DNA of 5,999 nt, taken from positions 1 through 5,999 of the forward strand of contig JAEDDW010000101.1 in the NCBI GenBank assembly GCA_016293645.1, in the 5' to 3' direction. The stretch comes from Treponema sp. GTDB lineage: Bacteria; Spirochaetota; Spirochaetia; Treponematales; Treponemataceae. Each line of letters starts with the position of its first letter. The first letter of the stretch is position 1. The position numbers and the translations under genes were made by a program. Below, one piece after another: positions 5,963 through 5,999 of the stretch. The notes beneath the pieces are model-generated. The model was not told the DNA's origin. It saw only the letters and a program-made list of their open reading frames with translations, and made no database searches.

Positions 5963-5999
5963 GTTAATACTCCCCCCTATTACTTTTTTTTTGCTTTTC

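Noticed and set aside
5972..5977. C6/G6 run upstream of coaX as a phase-variable tract
   Set aside because: Six bases is shorter than the tracts known to vary in Treponema, and it is not placed next to a clear promoter box.
1..5999. CRISPR array, tRNA or rRNA genes
   Set aside because: No regularly spaced direct repeats, cloverleaf-like sequences or rRNA-like segments were seen on either strand.

Overview
The window looks like chromosomal DNA of a spirochaete, most likely a host-associated or gut/oral Treponema. This rests on inference from moderately AT-rich DNA, good AGGAG-type ribosome sites, two lipoproteins (one with the relaxed lipobox FVSC that spirochaetes tolerate), and the gene mix: type III pantothenate kinase, SIMPL protein, clostripain-like lipoprotein and a NeuB-type synthase. 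The genus is not proven by anything in the sequence.

Left edge to about 690: a degraded, accessory-looking zone. It holds the remnant of an IS982-family transposase on the + strand, truncated at both ends and fused in frame to an unrelated tail. A possible fragment of another gene lies on the - strand at the extreme edge. A 13/14 inverted repeat enclosing a smaller hairpin follows; it probably terminates the lipoprotein gene that converges on it.

692-1489 (-): a lipoprotein of the LPP20-like type, with a clear sigma-70 promoter (TTGACG, 17 bp, TATATT) and an A11 tract just upstream. The 314-bp divergent gap 1490-1803 holds this promoter, plus two candidate promoters and a 10-bp inverted repeat followed by T5 in front of the next gene.

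1804-2922 (+): a NeuB/SpsE-type nonulosonic acid (sialic-acid-like) synthase with a C-terminal SAF domain. It has no Shine-Dalgarno site. A good -10 box sits exactly where transcription would begin at the ATG, so it may be leaderless.

5880 down to 2914 (-): a tight three-gene run, coaX (type III pantothenate kinase), then a SIMPL-domain envelope protein, then a secreted clostripain-family (C11) cysteine peptidase lipoprotein. Gaps are 20 and 13 bp, and the last ribosome site overlaps the preceding stop codon. The peptidase gene overlaps the synthase gene tail to tail by 9 bp with no visible terminator. CoaX makes 4'-phosphopantothenate for coenzyme A synthesis, while the other two products act in the envelope; no shared pathway is evident. 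I did not find a convincing new multi-gene system. The most testable oddities are the synthase 5' region, the chimeric IS remnant and the 3' overlap.
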